Under the pieces are notes generated by a model, which saw only the letters and a program-made list of their open reading frames with translations, searched no databases and was not told where the DNA came from. Positions 1 through 11,358 of a DNA stretch of 62,000 bases are shown piece by piece (the first letter of the stretch is position 1; every line of letters begins with the position of its first letter). The stretch is from Diphasiastrum complanatum (Eukaryota > Streptophyta > Lycopodiopsida > Lycopodiales > Lycopodiaceae), in NCBI GenBank assembly GCA_029204225.1, contig CM055095.1, positions 72,886,753 to 72,948,752 of the forward strand, given 5' to 3'. Made by a program: the position numbers and the translations under genes.

Positions 1-945
1 CAATGATGAGTTAGCATGTATTGATGAAAGCACTAAGGAGGTAGAACTTGTTCAAGTTATACTTAATGGCTTGTTGGATGATCATGCTAATCTTGTTCAA
101 AGTTTTGCTATTCAAAAGACTTTGCCAAGTATTGTGGATTTGCAGAGATCTTGGTGAATGAGGAGTGTAGGCTTCAATCAAGAAGAGGTGGATCTACATC
201 GCCATCTCAATATGAAGAGGATGCTATGTTCATCAAAGGAAAGTTCAAGGGCAAAGGAAAAGACAAGTGGGTCTAAAGGGCAAGATCAAGGTGAGACTTT
301 CTCTTTTGGCAAAAAAAAGATAAGTTTAAGTTGAAATGCTTCTATTGTGGAATCAAAGGGCATTTTGCAAATGAATGTTTGACGAAGCAAAGAGATGAAG
401 GTAGCAAGCAAATCAACTTTACTACTAATGATGAGGATCTAGGTGGTGGTGATTCTCTTTTGATGTGTTCTTCAAGTCTAATATCAAGTGAAGGTGACAA
501 AGATCCACATGGCCAATGGTGGTGAGTGTGTGATTGAAGATATTGGTTCAATTCCTATTTGTCTTTCTAGTAATAGGGAAAGCAAGACTTGATGGTGTTC
601 TTTACATTCCTTCACTTTCAAAGAATTTGCTAAGTGTTGGTCAAATGATAGAGAAAGGATACATGGTAAAGTTTGATGGTGATGTTTGTTTCATTACAAA
701 GGAAGAAATCTTGGTTGTTAGGGGCAATAGACAAGGTAGACTTTTTAAGCTTGATGCTTTCGTTATGGCTAACAAAAATGATGGAATGGAAAAGAAGATT
801 GGTCTCAACTTTCCAAAGTTCTCTTTTAGCATCAATAAGATTGGTGGATCTTATGCAAAGTCTAAAAAGCTTCCTTATACTAGATCTAGGTCAAGATCTA
901 ATATGCTTCTAGGAGATGTTCATCTTTGTGCTAACTTGGGCTAGT
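1..945 (+). pseudogene. Copia gag / pre-integrase remnant (CopE)
   Basis: Translation in broken plus-strand frames matches the gag and early pol of CopA (14106-18057) almost line by line. It enters in mid-gag, passes a CCHC zinc knuckle (CFYCGIKGHFANEC, about 338-379) and ends in the segment before integrase (LPYTRSRSRS, about 873-902). Compared with CopA, the block that should hold the aspartic protease motif DSGAS is missing near 515: the text jumps from the Asp-Pro just before it to the sequence about 100 bp after it. Several frameshifts and stops follow. It lies outside the nested elements to its right and is cut by the window edge on the left. It is a dead fragment of the same family as CopA. 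Confidence 0.85.
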
Positions 946-1280
946 CTTGAGGATAATGATGGTGTTTCAATGGTTCTTCATGGCAAGTGCAAGCATGCAA
1001 AGTTAAGGAAAGAGCTAACTTTATCAATGGAGGTGGTGAAGGTTCTTCCTTGGAAAAGATTGTTGTTAATGATTTCTTTGATCATATGGAAAAAGATGTT
1101 CCTAGGTGCATGCATGAAGGAGATGGTTTTTCTACATTCTTTTGTGATGATTCCAATAAAGTCATTTTTGTAGCAAGTGGAGTCACATGTCTTCATAAAG
1201 AAAGTAGATCAAATGGTTCTATCATGAGACTTGGTGAGGGGAGATGGTCACAAGTCAAGAAGAAGAGAAATATGTGAAGA
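946..1280 (+). other. Unassigned stretch with a 96-codon open frame
   Basis: An open frame runs 987-1277 without a clear family match. It is rich in Lys, Gly and Ser and follows directly on the CopE remnant. It could be a diverged part of that Copia polyprotein or unrelated filler. It ends where minus-strand CopD integrase sequence begins near 1281. Confidence 0.3.
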
Positions 1281-1838
1281 GTTCTAAGTAGGACGTACTT
1301 TGAATGATGTCATATATCTGATAATCTTGAGACCTTGAAAGTCAAATTTCTTCCTAGTCTCCTTCGAGATCTGCATGTAGGTGATGCATCCAAATACTCA
1401 TAGGTTCTTCACTGAAGGCTTAGATCTTGTCCAAACCTCATGTGGTATTTTGCTTGAGAGGGCCTTGGTCAACATCTGTTCTGGCTATAAGCTGTAGACA
1501 GTTTCATCCCATAAGATCTTTGGTAAAGATGCATGTGCCAACATACATTTGGCTAACTCGACCAAGGGTACGATTAGCCATTTGACTGAGGCAAATAGGG
1601 AGCGATAAACTGCTGTTCAATGCCTTGGCTTTGGCAGTACTCCTTTGAAATCGGTAGAGAGATATTCTCCACCATTGTCAAACCTCATGGCTACCATTGG
1701 CAAATTCATCAATAAAAGTGATGAAGTACTTTGCATGCTTCAATGAAGAGTTCTGCATTGGGTCACATATGTCTGTATGTACAACATCTAATAATCCTCT
1801 AGCAACATGCTGATGGCTTGATCTAAATGGTTTTCTAG
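1281..1838 (-). pseudogene. Copia integrase core remnant (CopD, downstream part)
   Basis: Read on the minus strand this stretch gives a Copia integrase core with frameshifts: KPFRSSHQHVARGLLD, then HTDICDPM around the first catalytic Asp, then FDNGGEYLS around the second Asp, then a stretch matching the CMLAHA.LPK..W.E region after the catalytic Glu. The upstream half of the same reading, the pre-integrase zinc region, lies at 9076-9300. The two halves are separated by GypA. Removing GypA and one copy of the TCTAG duplication brings the two parts back into a sensible junction reading QTRKPF. The copy is non-functional. Its far end at 1281 is a break against CopE-side sequence. Confidence 0.8.
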
Positions 1839-2914
1839 TATTACATACCTATGTAACTAGCAGTACTTCAGACCCCTAATAGTCCATTTAATGTTGGGGG
1901 CTAAATGGCAAGGTACCCTTAGGATTAAGGGTATGTGTCCTTGGATAAGGACAGACAAGTGACTATACCTTAGTTGGAGGTATGGAGTCACGTGAACCTT
2001 GGATAAGGGGTACTCTTAGTATTAAGGGTAGGTGCATTAGATTAAGGTACTAGTGTCCTTGGTTAAGGGACAGGTAGGTGTCTATGCCTTGGATGGAGAT
2101 ATGGAACCTAGAGAGGTGTTAGAAAGTCATTGGATGACTATTTTTCTAAACCTTGGGCCTCAACCTTGAACCATATCACTTTATTGGTCTAGGACCAAAG
2201 TATACTTGCACAACTTGGGCAATGGGACCTAGTAGGAGGGGCGCCCTTCTGATGGCCATTGAGTTCCCAACTCCCACAAGAAAGGCATTCAAAGAGTCAT
2301 AGGTTATGGAAGGAGTCTCTTGACATTCCATAAGCCTATGGAGGCTCTTGGAGATTCTTTAACTCCCCTAGGCTTCTCTCTCTCTCTCATTGGATGAGCA
2401 TGGAACTCCAGCATTGGAGGGGTCCATGGGCTATCTATATGAGGGTAGTAGGGCGCCCATTGGGAGGGGGAGATCTCTCTTGTTTGCTTGGCTTATGCTC
2501 TAGTGTTGCTACTAGTGTGTAGAGTGCTTTCTTGTGGTAGTATGCTTGAGGTTTGGATCTTGCTTATGGTATGGGACATAAGTAGGGTTTGGATCTTGAG
2601 TATGCTATGGAGTGTTGTAGTATGCTTGTGATTTGTTTATGGTTAGCAAGGGGGTGCTAGATAGGTCTTGCTTGGAGCTTGGATTTAGATATGGTTGGGT
2701 GGTGAATACTTGAGGCCAGCTTGTTATCTATCTTTGTGTTTAAAGAGTAGGGACACAAGTGGATGAGAGATCCTTGGAGGCTTTCAAATCCTTACTTGCA
2801 GATGGAGACATCCTAGCTTGGAGTTGGGGAGCATCTTGAAGCTTGCAGGTTGCTTGGAGGACATTTGGAGGCTCTACCTTGGATTTGGAGGACTTCCTCA
2901 CCTCTACTTGTAAA
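1839..2914 (+). repeat. 5' LTR of GypA
   Basis: It matches 8052-9075 over its length, including the shared start (TACATACCTATGTAAC) and the shared end (CCTCTACTTGTAAA). The terminal TG seen in the 3' copy (TGGTACATACC) is TA here. The LTR ends in AA rather than the usual CA. It is about 50 bp longer than the 3' copy because of small indels. Confidence 0.88.
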
Positions 2915-2916
2915 AG

Positions 2917-2929
2917 TGGTATCAGAGCT
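2917..2929 (+). other. Primer-binding site of GypA (tRNA-iMet type)
   Basis: TGGTATCAGAGCT sits two bases after the LTR end. It is the standard plant retrotransposon primer site complementary to the initiator-Met tRNA 3' end. Confidence 0.9.
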
Positions 2930-3920
2930 AGACAAAGGATGGTAACCTTTCTAACCATCTTCAAGTTCTATTAAGATCACCAACTAATTTTTTTTGGAGA
3001 AGATTATAGGCTTTTCTAGTTGTAGGAAGCTTGTAGTTGAAGTACCCAATGAATCTAGTTCTCTTTGGAAGAGAGTAGTGATGCTTATAGAATTGTTTAG
3101 GGGCTGATTTTTTATGATGTTAGAGAAGTTTTAAAGTGGGCTTTGGGTTTTTAAAAGTTCTGAAAAAAGATTTGTGGGATGGGTGGAGGAAGTCTTCCTC
3201 TACATACACAAACTTTTTTTTGGCAAAAAGATTGATTGTAGCTATGTGTTTTGATCAAAACTAGTGTTTTTTTTGCATAAATGAAGTGTTTGAAGTTATG
3301 ATTTTCATTTTGAAGTTCTATTTTTCAGACCTGTAAATTTGAAAATCAGATCTGAAAAGTGAAGTTTTCATTCAAACTTCATTAGTTACACCTTTCTATC
3401 TCCTAGTTTCATGAAGATGGCAATGTAGGAAGGGAATGGTAGTGTAACTTTGTGCATAAAACAAGTTTTGAAATTTTGTTTTTTGTCATTTTGAAGTTCT
3501 GATTTTCATAAAGCTTCATTAGTTATCCATTTCTAGACACTAGTTTCTTGGTTTTGTAAATCTAAAATAGTGAGAAATGTGAAAACTTTGGTTGCTTTTG
3601 AAATGACAAATGGAATTGGAATGAGAATGGGAACTTTATGTAAACATTAGCTTGGATTAGTTAATTGAAGTTTACATAAAGATTTGGTTTTCTTTTTTGC
3701 TTTTGATTAAGGCAAATGTAGCTTGTTGTTGTTTTCCTCTTAAGCTTGGATTAAGCTTGCAAATAGCAGGCTTGGATTGAGCTTACAAACAATAAGATTG
3801 AATGAATAGAAGTAAATGCTTTTTATTTGCATTGGATGTAACAATTGAAGCATTTCTATCATTCTAATTTGAGCACTTGTTGTTGTATTTGCATAATAGG
3901 AAAACACACAAGCAACCCCA

Positions 3921-4445
3921 ATGGATCAAACCAATGAAAACCGAACATTTGATCTATCAAACCCATCCAATGTGGCACAAGCTCTTGAACTTTTATATCA
4001 ACAAATTCAAGCCACTAATAAGCAGCTTCTTGAAACTAATCAAAGAAACCAAGACTTAGAGTCTAGGTTAGCCAATCAGAAGAAGCATGTAATTCCATCT
4101 CCCATAAAAGTGTTTAAGGGGGAGAAGAAGGATAGGAACTTACAAGTGGTAAGTTCTTGGCTGAATGTTTGGAACAAATACTTTGCCATGAACCAATTCC
4201 TGAATCTGAGAAGTTATCCACTGTCACCATGTTCCTTGAAGGAAGAGCCTTAGTTTGGTGGGATGACTGAGTTGCAAAGGGCAATCAACCTTGTACATGG
4301 GATGATTTTTGCAAGCTTTTTTGGGATGATTTTCTACCACTTTTAGATGACTATGAACACTTCCAAAAGTTGAGTCATCTAACCATGAATAAAGGTTTGG
4401 AATAGTTTATTCAAGATTTTCATGAGTACTTGAATCCACTTTATA
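3921..4445 (+). pseudogene. GypA gag, N-terminal part
   Basis: The frame opens at ATG 3921 and reads MDQTNENRTFDL. A Gln/Asn-rich helical stretch (YQQIQATNKQLLETNQRN) typical of chromovirus gag N-termini follows, then the retrotransposon gag start (WLNVWNKYFAMN). It breaks at a stop at 4251-4253; the following 190 bp still resemble gag in other frames. It would encode the capsid precursor. It is not functional because of stops and frameshifts. Confidence 0.75.
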
Positions 4446-5447
4446 GTGATATTCCGCCGTGGCAATGATAAAGCTAAAGCTCGTAAGAAGAACCTATGCT
4501 TCAAGTGCAATGGCGAGGGTCACTTTGCACGTGATTGCGTCAAAAAACAAGCTTCAACCTCAGGTAATCTATCTCGAAGTAATGAGATGGATGTTTGTTT
4601 CCTTAGTTCTTTAGGTTTTGGTCCTAATGACCTTATTTGCATTAAAGGTAAAGTTAATGATCAAGTTGTTAATGTTCTTTTTGACACGGGATCCACTCAT
4701 AACTTTATTAATGTAAATTTGGTGCAGACGCTAAACCTTCCTACCAGAAAAAGTGAGAAAAAATACCATGTGACAATGGCATCGGGAAGTAATTCCAATT
4801 TGATAGATTTTATTATTCCTGATGTAGAATTGCACATTCAGGATAATTCTGAAAAACTAGAATTCCATGTTGTTCAATTAGCTAATGTAGATATTGTTCT
4901 TGGGCAACAATGGCATTTTGATAAGAACAAATCATTGAGAATTGATTTTGTTGAGAAATCTTTATCTTTTATGCATGAGAATTCTTTAATTAAGATCAAG
5001 GCTAGTTTAAGTATTGACACTAAAAATGTTAACCCTTATTCTAAATATGAACTTAATTCTATTATAAAAAATTCTGATTTTAAAGTTTATTTATGTTTTC
5101 ATAATGATATCATTTGTTGCAATGATGAAGAACTTAACATAAATGCCATGACTATACCTATTGAGAACACTACAGAATTTGAAGCCTATAATGAACTTAG
5201 GCAGGAATTCCATGATGTTCTTTTAGACCTTCCCGTAGGTTTACCACCAGAAAGGACAGTTGATCATAAAATTGACCTAATACCTGGAGCAATTCCAATC
5301 GCACAGCGTCCTTATAGGATGAGTGCATCGGAAGAGGCTGAGGTAAATAGACAATTACATGATTACCTGAAAAAGGGGTGGGTACAACCTAGTAAGTCTC
5401 CTTGGGCATCACCAGTGGTTCTGGTGGCCAAGAACTGGCGATCCTAA
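4446..5447 (+). pseudogene. GypA zinc knuckle, protease and RT N-terminus
   Basis: One long frame (333 codons) without an ATG at its start, so it is internal to a gag-pol polyprotein. In order it has a CCHC knuckle (CFKCNGEGHFARDC, near 4499-4540), an aspartic protease with an intact active site (FDTGSTHNFIN, near 4681) and the linker into RT (HKIDLIPGAIPIAQRPYRM, then PSKSPWASPVVLVAK). RT is cut off right after the first conserved block, and the next bases already encode the start of RNase H. The missing RT body is not present in plus orientation anywhere in the element. Confidence 0.85.
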
Positions 5448-5579
5448 TAAGACTTTTGTGGTTAGGACCGATGCTAGTGATTATGCTATTGGAGTTGTTT
5501 TGATGCCAAATGGACATCCTGTGGCTTATGAAAGCAAGAAACTCAATCCTGCTCAGTTTACCTTGTTCAATTTCTTATA
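5448..5579 (+). pseudogene. GypA RNase H, first part
   Basis: Plus-strand reading gives DPNKTFVVRTDASDYAIGVV and then VAYESKKLNPAQ. This is the start of gypsy RNase H including the TDAS catalytic Asp. It joins directly to the truncated RT start on the left. On the right it is interrupted by the inverted RT segment 5580-6296. The rest of RNase H continues at 6297. Confidence 0.8.
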
Positions 5580-6296
5580 GTCGACGCAAAACCTTATTAG
5601 TATTGGTGCCGAAGTGACACTTTTCTTAAGCAACTCAAAACAATTATTCATATCCTCCGTCCACACCACTAGTGGACTCTTATCCCTCCGGCTTAGCTTT
5701 TTATAGCCTTTCAAGGCCTGGTAAGTAGAAATGCCAATCGAACAAATTGGAGAATATGTCGACGGAAAAATCCCACAAACCCCAAGAAATACTTGATTTC
5801 ACGAACTGTGGTGAGAATAGGCCAATCAATATCCCTCTGGATACGATCAACCTCAATCTTCACCCCCCGTTCGAAAATCTTATGCCCCAAGTAGGACAAT
5901 TCCTTAGCAAAAAAGTCACACTTAGACTCCTTGGCAAAGAGCTTTTTCTTTCTTAGAATGTCCAAGACAATCCTAAGATGCTCTTTATGTTCCGCCAAAG
6001 TCTTACTGAACTCTAGGATATCCTCTAAGAATACCACTACGAATCTTCCCAAATATGGCCTGAACAAATCGTTCATCATTTGTTGGAAAGTTGCCGGTGC
6101 ATTGGTCAAACCACAAGGCAACACCAAAAATTTGTAGTGACCAAAGCGAGTTCGAAACCTGGTTTTTGGTATATCTTCTGATGGTAGTCCGATCTTAAAT
6201 CTATCTTGGTAAAGTACCCAGCACCACCAAGATAGTCTATTAGATCATCCATCCGCGGTAGTGGATAACTATATTTCTTATCCAGGTATTGTACCT
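5580..6296 (-). pseudogene. Inverted gypsy RT segment inside GypA RNase H
   Basis: The minus strand encodes the body of a gypsy [50 protein letters not shown], a catalytic block degraded to FLEDI where YxDD is expected, SKCDFFAKELSYLGH and the thumb region ending LLTRP. This is close to the RT portion missing from GypA, but reversed and placed about 130 bp downstream, splitting RNase H. It could instead be a piece of GypB: GypB is also on the minus strand and breaks at 9541 within RT just a few codons before where this piece would start. Confidence 0.82.
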
Positions 6297-8031
6297 ATGA
6301 GAAGGAACTGTTTGCAATTGTTCATTCCTTGAAAATTTGGTGACATTATTTGTATGGAACCAGATTTTAAGTTTTGATGGATCATCAAACTCTTCGATAT
6401 TTCTGTGATGCTATAGATTTAAAGGGGAGGCAAGCTAGATGGGCTGAGCTAATGCAAATCTTTGACTTTTCTATACGTTATTGTAAAGGAAGTCAAAATA
6501 CTCTAGCGGATGCTTTGAGTCGGTTACCGGTTATTAATCAGTTGTGCTTTATTGTTATAGAACCGGAGTTGTTTCAGTCTCTTCAAGGACTATATGAGTC
6601 CGATCCTTTTTTTGGAAAGTATTGGCAACAAGTACTTTCGGGGGTCGATTCAGGTTTGCAAGATTTCTTGAATGAGGGAGAGACTGAAACGGATTTCCTA
6701 ATTCGAAACAAGATTTTGTTTCGTAAAGGAAAGGTGTGTGTACCGGAGAATGACACTGTAAGGGCCCAAATCTTGCATGAGTGTCATGATAGTCCATGCG
6801 CAGGACATCCGAGTATACAAAGAACACTTGACTTAGTTCAAAGGCAATTTTGGTGGCCTAAGATGAAAAGTCAGGTAGAGGTCTATGTACTTAAATGTAC
6901 TAAGTGCCAGTTAAATAAAGCAGAGAGGCTAAAAGCTAGTGGCCTATTACATCCTTTAAATATTCCTACCGGAAAGTGGAAATGTATATCTATGGATTTT
7001 GTGGTCGAGCTTCCACATACAGGGAAGGGCCACGATTCGGTTTGGGTCATTGTTGACAGACTTACGAAGTTTGCTCAATTTATCCCAACAAAAACTACTG
7101 TTACAGCTTTAGAACTAGCTCAACTGTTTGTTGAGAAGCTTTTTCGACTGTACGAGCTGCCTTGCGATATTGTTAGTGACCGTGACCCAAAATTCACTGG
7201 GAATTTTTGGCAAGCAGTATTTGAAAAGTTGGAAACAACTTTAAGTTTGAGTTCTACAGATCATCCGGAATCAGACGGTCAAACGGAAAGGACCAATCAG
7301 ACGATGGAGGATATGCTTCGAGCATATGTGGGCCATCGGCAGTCTGATTGGGAATAGTATCTTCCATTGATTGCATATAACACAGCAAAATATTTAGCGA
7401 CCGGATTCAGCCCTTTCATGCTTATGTATGATTTTTAACCTCGATCACCAATTAGTGTTGGCATGAAAAACCTACAGGTGCAAGCCGCAGTTGATTTCCT
7501 TGCGGATATGCAAGAAATGTTACAGCTGGCTAAAGATAGCGTAAGAAGTGCCTAGGACAGGACAAGGCACTATGCTGATCGGAAGCACAAGGTATTCATG
7601 GTCAACGACTGGTGTTTTTGAGAGTCCCTAATCACTCTAGGGGCTTGAAAACTATTAAGTGTGCAAAGTTGGCGCCTAGGTATTGCGGTCCTTTTAAGGT
7701 TATCCAAGTGATAAACAAGGTCGCATACAAACTAGACCTTCCAGCTAACGTTGAAATTCATCCTGTTTTTTACGTTAGTAAGTTGAAACCCTCGTTGGGG
7801 GTCGGGGAGACCCTGGTCCTTGTGGAAAATCTAGTGGAACTTCTTTGTGATGAGTCCGTGAGTGGACCACCTGAACCCGAGGCGATTGTTAATATCCGAC
7901 AGAGAACTCTACGGAGTAGAGTGCTTCGAGAATTTTTAGTAGGTGGGGGGCAAATCGGAAGAGGAGGATACCTGGGAAAAGGAGGCTGATCTCCAGAAGA
8001 ATTTTTCAAATTTTTCCCTACAAGGAAAAAT
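6297..8031 (+). pseudogene. GypA RNase H end, integrase and chromodomain-like tail
   Basis: RNase H resumes with YEKELFAIVHSLK and then MDHQTLRYF to ADALSRLP. The integrase has a zinc-binding HHCC region ending CTKCQ (about 6895-6910), a first Asp in SMDFVVELP, a second in VSDRDPKFTG and a Glu in SDGQTERTNQTMED, so the DDE triad is present. A stop follows at 7355. The frame resumes at about 7600 with the GPF/Y-type region (YCGPFKVIQ) and ends in a chromodomain-like tail recognisable by [13 protein letters not shown] after a frameshift near 7945. This is typical of chromoviruses. Frameshifts make it non-functional. Confidence 0.85.
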
Positions 8032-8033
8032 TT

Positions 8034-8051
8034 AAGTTTAGGGGGAAGGAA
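8034..8051 (+). other. Polypurine tract of GypA
   Basis: The purine-rich run AGTTTAGGGGGAAGGAA directly precedes the 3' LTR start TGGTACATACC, the expected site for plus-strand priming. Confidence 0.75.
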
Positions 8052-9075
8052 TGGTACATACCTATGTAACTAGCAGTACTTCAGACCCCAAATAGTCCAT
8101 TTAGTGTTGGGGGCTAAATGACAAGGTATCCTTATGATTTAGGGTATGTGTCCTTGGATAAGGACAGAAAAGTGACTATACCTTCACGAGACCCTTGGAT
8201 AAGGGGTACCCTTAGTATTAAGGGTAGGTGTCTTAGATCAAGGTACTAGTGTCCTTGGTTAAGGACAGGAAGGTGTCTATGCCTTGGATGGAGGTATGGA
8301 ACCTAGAGAGGTGTTAGAAAGTCATTGGATGACTATTTTTCTAAACCTTGGGCCTCAACCTTGAACCATATCACTTTACTAGTCTAGGACCAAAGTATAC
8401 TTGCACAACTTGGGCAATGGGACCTAGTAAGAGGGCGCCCATCTAAAGTGTCCATTGAGTTCCCAACTCCCACAAGAAAGGCATTCAAAGAGTCATAGGT
8501 TATGGCAGGAGTCTCTTGACATTCCATAAGCCTATGGAGGCTCTTGGAGATTCTTTAACTCCCCTAGGCTTCTCTCTAGCATGGAACTCCATAGTGCATT
8601 GGAGGGGTCCATGGGCCATCTATATGAGGGTAGTAGGGCGCCCATTGGGAGGGGGAGATCTCTCTTGTTTGCTTGGCTTATGCTCTGCTACTAGTGTGTA
8701 GAGTGCTTTCTTGTGGTAGTATGCTTGAGGTTTGGATCTTGCTTATGGTATGGGACATAAGTAGGGTTTGGATCTTGAGTATGCTATGGAGTGTTGTGGT
8801 ATGCTTGTGATTTGTTTATGGTTAGCAAGGGGATGCTAGATAGGTCTTGCTTGGAGCTTGGATCTAGATATGGTTGGGTGGTGAATACTTGAGGCCAGCT
8901 TGTTATCTATCTTTGTGTTTAAAGAGTAGGGACACAGGTGGAGGAGTGATCCTTACTTGCAGATGGAGGCATCCTAGCTTGGAGTTGGGGAGCATCTTGA
9001 AGCTTGAAGGTTGCTTGGAGGACATTTGGAGGCTCTACCTTGGATTTGGAGGACTTCCTCACCTCTACTTGTAAA
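8052..9075 (+). repeat. 3' LTR of GypA
   Basis: Second copy of the GypA LTR. It starts with canonical TG directly after the polypurine tract. It ends at CTTGTAAA and is followed at once by the TCTAG target duplication and CopD sequence. Confidence 0.88.
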
Positions 9076-9300
9076 TCTAGTCTGCATACTGATAAAAAAT
9101 CTTGACAGACAGGTAATTCGACTTTCCTATTTGGATAGTCGAGATCAAGAACAATTGATTGCTTAGACATATGTAATACAGAAGCTTGATTCAAATGACC
9201 AATGCTATAATGCCAAAGTAAATTTTTATCGATCTATACAGAAGTATTAAGAGCCTGACTAGAGGCATAAAAGCAATGATTTCATGTATACAAGTATCCA
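9076..9300 (-). pseudogene. Copia pre-integrase remnant (CopD, upstream part)
   Basis: Minus-strand reading gives LLWHYSIGHLNQASVLHMSK and then LPVCQDF, the Copia pre-integrase zinc region (W-H-x-R-x-G-H-x-N, later C-x2-C). The junction at GypA is the other side of the CopD integrase at 1281-1838. The upstream limit is uncertain: coding resemblance fades near 9300. Confidence 0.72.
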
Positions 9301-9540
9301 TGTCTCTTTTCGAGTGCTAGGATCTTGCTTATCCTATCGACTCTTCTCACGATTACTTCTTGTATTGTGCAACTACTTGACAATGACAACAGTTGTCACG
9401 ATCTATTTCAGATGGCACAACGGCTCCACGCCATCTTCTTGTACACTCATCTGCACAAATGTAAAACTGTATATAGATGACTATTGTAATCTAATTAATA
9501 AGTAAGTCGAAAAATAGTGAATTAGAGAGATAGACACTAT
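9301..9540. other. Unassigned AT-rich stretch between CopD and GypB
   Basis: No coding similarity is visible. A run such as TGTATATAGATG followed by TGTAATCTAATTAATAAG looks like the end of an LTR transcript region, so this could be a fragment of another LTR. No partner copy is present in the window to confirm it. Confidence 0.3.
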
Positions 9541-9883
9541 AGCTTATTCAACTTTTTAAAGTCCACACAAAGACGAGTACCTCCGTCTTTTTCATCAACA
9601 AGGAGCACAGGTGCCCCCATGGAGATTTACTAGGCCTAACATGGCCCATCTTTAGGTAATTTTGCAGTTGCCTATAAACCTCATCCTCTTCAGTAGTACT
9701 CATCCTATATGGATACAGTGATATAGGAGAACTACCAGGAATCAGTTTAATACCATGGTCAGCACCCCTAGAGGGGGGAAGACCCTCGAGAAGCTGCTCA
9801 GGAAATACATCGTTAAATTCTTGTCTAAGTTTCCTAAAAATTTCACCTTCCAGCGAATTTTCTTGTTTTAGGTTATTAGACAT
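9541..9883 (-). pseudogene. GypB RT N-terminus, truncated
   Basis: Reads FNDVFPEQLLEGLPPSRGADHGIKL, then PYRMSTTEEDEVYRQL, then PSKSPWG and, after a frameshift, VLLVDEKDGGTRLCVDFKKLN. This is the linker and first conserved block of gypsy RT. Everything downstream (palm, RNase H, integrase, 3' LTR) is absent here. The break may relate to the inverted RT piece at 5580-6296, which starts a few codons further along the same domain. Confidence 0.82.
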
Positions 9884-9986
9884 TTATTCCATTTGGAGAT
9901 TGTAAAATTGCAAATGACGTTTTTCATGGTAAGTAAAATCTTTTAACCAACATAAATAAGAACTGCAATCCACAATATCCATACAT

Positions 9987-10757
9987 TTAACAAATTTCCA
10001 TAGCAGAGAGCATATACGGAGTAGAAATATCAACATTTCCATTCAATTCTATGAGTGAGCCGTTATGTAAGAATGACAAACCGTGTGTTACATAGTTTTT
10101 CTTCATAGACTTGTTCCTCTCATAGAACCACTCTTTACCAAGTATAACATCTACCCTATCTAGATTCATAATATGAAAGTCTAATTTATCCTTATGGGCT
10201 TGAATCTCTATTGGTAGACGTGGGACTATCCGGTCCCAAACTTGGCTTTATGCTCCAGTTGCCAGCTTCACTGTGTATCGGTGGTCACTTTGCCTTGTTT
10301 CCACCTTTAGCTTATGCAACAAATTGGCGTTAATAAAATTATGTGTGGAACCATCGTCAAATAAAACAGTTACGGCTTGACCACCCACAACTCCCTTCAT
10401 CCGAATGAGGTCATGAGGGCCAAAAACAGCCGTATTAAAACAACAATGCTCACACACAAAATTACCAACAAAGGAAAGGTCAACACTAGATATGCTAGAG
10501 TTACCTGGCGTCTTAAAAGATGCCCCTTTAGCTTTCCATTTCTTTGGACATTCCTTCGCGACATGACTTGGTTTTATGCAATTGAAGCACAGATTGTCAC
10601 TTCTGGCTTTCATGAAGGTTTTTTGGTCCAAGGTAGATCTTTTCTTCGATTTTCCTGAACCTGAAGCCCCTTCCTTTGCCTTAGCTTTTGATTTCTTTGG
10701 AAAGAAAGGCCTCTTACTCTTTACGTCGGGCAAGACACCAGTCTCAAGCTTAGCCAT
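9987..10757 (-). pseudogene. GypB zinc knuckle and aspartic protease
   Basis: A Lys-rich nucleocapsid-like stretch is followed by a CCHC knuckle (CFNCIKPSHVAKEC, with Ser where Gly is usual before His) and an aspartic protease. The protease active site is FDDGSTHNFIN instead of DTG or DSG, which should inactivate it. The protease tail (VDVILGKEWFYERNKS) continues in the separate frame 9987-10169 after a break. The family is close to GypA. Confidence 0.82.
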
Positions 10758-10835
10758 CGTACGAGTATCATCGTAGATTCTGGCGAAGCGAACAACATCC
10801 TCGAGGGTAAGAGGATGGTTCCTCCTGATCTCTAG

Positions 10836-11358
10836 CTAGTAGTCTCTTGGTAACCCCAGTATGAAATGCAACTTTACTAGCAAATGATCTATTCTAGTTG
10901 CAAAACGAGAATAGACCTCTTGAAATTCTTGCAAATACTGATCAAGGGGCCGGTTCCCCATATGGATCATTGCATACTGACGGTAAAATTCAAAATAATT
11001 AAGAATAGGAAGGAAGGCCGCCTTAAAGGCCTTATAGAAATCCTCCCAATTCCTAGGAACTTCAGGCTTACCCCTTATATCTTGCATGCTTTCCTCGCAG
11101 GTACATGACGACGAGATTGATCTTGTTGTCCTCGGATGAATCGTGCATGGAAAAGTGCGAATTCCATTGATCCAGCCATTGCAAGACCGCCTCCGGGGTT
11201 CTATCCTTCTTTACCCTAGCAAAAACTTCAGGAGTAAACAAGGGTTGATGCACCAATTGCCTTAGCTGCGTCAATTCCTTGAGGTCCTGCTGATCCCGAC
11301 TATGCTTTGCTTGCATATCTACAATCTGTTGCTGTAGACTGTTAATAGCCAGCATCAA
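10836..11358 (-). pseudogene. GypB gag
   Basis: Two overlapping frames (11358-11068 and 11087-10836) join into a retrotransposon gag: an N-terminal Gln-rich coil (INSLQQQIVDMQAKHSRDQQ), the gag core start (AVLQWLDQWNSHFSMH), then NWEDFYKAFKAAFLP and LDQYLQEFQEVYSRFATR. A single frameshift separates them. It encodes the capsid precursor and is not functional here. Confidence 0.82.

Larger units (their letters stand above)
1839..9075 (+). mobile_element. Ty3/gypsy chromovirus-like element GypA, rearranged
   Basis: A 7.2-kb element bounded by two similar LTRs (1839-2914 and 8052-9075) and a 5-bp target duplication TCTAG (1834-1838 and 9076-9080). A tRNA-iMet type primer site follows the 5' LTR, and a polypurine run precedes the 3' LTR. 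Coding order is gag, CCHC, protease, RT start, RNase H, integrase, chromodomain-like tail, as in plant chromoviruses. The leader 2930-3920 shows no gene. The element is dead: gag and pol are frameshifted, most of the plus-strand RT is missing, and a 0.7-kb RT piece sits inside RNase H in reverse orientation. It inserted into CopD. Confidence 0.88.
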
